Shown here one piece after another: positions 63,086 to 64,000 of a DNA stretch of 64,000 nucleotides. Within the stretch, counting starts at the first letter, position 1; each line of letters starts with the position of its first letter. The DNA comes from Arthrobacter sp. ATA002 (lineage in GTDB: Bacteria > Actinomycetota > Actinomycetes > Actinomycetales > Micrococcaceae): NCBI RefSeq assembly GCF_026898095.1, contig NZ_CP114015.1:1674001-1738000 (forward strand). Reading direction: 5' to 3'. The translations under genes and the position numbers were made by a program. The notes beneath the pieces were generated by a model. It was given only the letters and a program-made list of their open reading frames with translations. It was not told the origin of the DNA and made no database searches.

Positions 63086-64000
63086 TGCCCCGCAGAACAG
63101 ACCTCACGTCCGTCCTGGTCATCGGCTCCGGCCCGATCGTGATCGGCCAGGCCGCTGAATTCGACTACTCCGGCACCCAGGCCCTGCGTGTGCTGAAGGA
63201 GGAGGGCCTGCGGGTCATCCTGGTGAACTCCAACCCGGCCACCATCATGACCGACCCGGAGTTCGCCGACGCCACCTACGTCGAGCCCATCACCCCCGAG
63301 GTGGTCGAGAAGATCATCGCGAAGGAGCGCCCCGACGCCATCCTGCCCACCATGGGCGGGCAGACGGCACTGAACACGGCCATCGCCCTGGATAAGAACG
63401 GCGTGCTCGAGAAGTACAACGTGGAGCTGATCGGCGCCAACATTGCCGCCATCGAACTCGGTGAGGACCGCGAAAAGTTCAAGGGCGTGGTGGAGCGCTG
63501 CGGTGCCGAATCCGCGAAATCCATCATCGTGCACAGCATGGACGAGGCCTTCGCCGCCGCTGAAGAGCTGGGCTACCCGATGGTGGTCCGGCCCTCCTTC
63601 ACCATGGGCGGGCTGGGCTCCGGCCTGGCCTACAACGAGGCGGACCTGCGCCGCATTGCCGGCGCCGGCATCCAGTACAGCCCGACCTCCGAGGTGCTGC
63701 TCGAAGAGAGCATCCTGGGCTGGAAGGAATACGAGCTGGAAATGATGCGCGACCGCAACGACAACGTCGTGGTGGTCTGCTCCATCGAAAACTTCGACCC
63801 GGTGGGCGTGCACACCGGCGATTCCATCACCGTGGCGCCGGCCATGACCCTGACCGACCGCGAATACCAGAAGCTGCGGAACATCGCGATTGCGGTGATC
63901 CGCGAGGTGGGCGTGGACACCGGCGGCTGCAACATCCAGTTCGCCATCGAACCCGGCACCGGCCGCGTCGTCGTGATCGAAATGAACCCCCGCGTTTCGC
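63085..64000 (+). CDS. carB: Carbamoyl-phosphate synthase large subunit, 5' part only
   Basis: The first 305 codons of a protein of about 1100 residues; the window ends inside the first ATP-grasp domain. Visible: [91 protein letters not shown], and [23 protein letters not shown] 63085 shares its first base with the carA TAA. No frame break within the visible part. Confidence 0.97.
   Translation, partial: MPRRTDLTSVLVIGSGPIVIGQAAEFDYSGTQALRVLKEEGLRVILVNSNPATIMTDPEFADATYVEPITPEVVEKIIAKERPDAILPTMGGQTALNTAIALDKNGVLEKYNVELIGANIAAIELGEDREKFKGVVERCGAESAKSIIVHSMDEAFAAAEELGYPMVVRPSFTMGGLGSGLAYNEADLRRIAGAGIQYSPTSEVLLEESILGWKEYELEMMRDRNDNVVVVCSIENFDPVGVHTGDSITVAPAMTLTDREYQKLRNIAIAVIREVGVDTGGCNIQFAIEPGTGRVVVIEMNPRVS

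Overview
The window is high-GC actinobacterial chromosome. Gene content and order (thrS-HIT-pgsA, pdxS/pdxT, yebC-ruvCAB-yajC-secDF-relA, alaS-ruvX-mltG-aro, efp-nusB-pyr) together with murT/gatD and an SOS-controlled dnaE2 point to a Micrococcaceae member close to Arthrobacter sensu lato. It is core chromosome rather than a genomic island. I see no tRNA, rRNA, transposase, integrase, phage gene or CRISPR array.

Layout. 1-4350: the 5' part of a YhiM/DUF2776 membrane protein (minus strand) and two tandem DHA2-type drug exporters. 4434-8349: a perfect LexA box, a DUF6504 protein and dnaE2. 8427-12766: thrS, a HIT hydrolase, a PI-phosphate synthase and pdxS. 12839-19162: GNAT and M3 peptidase genes (minus), a CapA lipoprotein (plus), then gatD/murT (minus). 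19245-29465: pdxT, yebC, ruvC, ruvA, ruvB, yajC, secD, secF, relA. 29395-32534 (minus): an AbiEi-like protein, a DUF349 protein and a cyclophilin. 32722-38695: hisS, a two-component pair, adenine deaminase and an APC permease. 38861-45757: aspS, a flavin reductase, a PhzF enzyme, a nitronate monooxygenase, an acVLRF1 ribosome-rescue hydrolase and rarA. 45995-56904: rpsD, two small membrane proteins, alaS, ruvX, mltG, aroE, aroC, aroK, aroB, efp, nusB. 57010-64000: a PrsW protease (minus) and the pyrimidine operon pyrR-pyrB-pyrC-membrane protein-carA-carB, which runs off the end.

The dominant oddity is that about thirty single-base losses break otherwise well-conserved genes, including essential ones (rpsD, aspS, secD, relA, aroE, aroC, pyrB). 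Every frame change I resolved goes in the deletion direction, usually removing one G or C from a short run. I read this as consensus undercalling, not gene decay, so broken genes are annotated over their full inferred span with the break position given.

The most interesting biology: a textbook PyrR-binding RNA loop abutting the pyrR Shine-Dalgarno; a perfect LexA box on a DUF6504-dnaE2 cassette with no imuB beside it; six start codons lying 6-8 nt after a -10-like hexamer, which suggests leaderless transcripts; short tandem duplications just past the ends of several genes; a YhiM homologue built from internal repeats; a MurT without zinc-ribbon cysteines; and an acVLRF1 release-factor-like gene.
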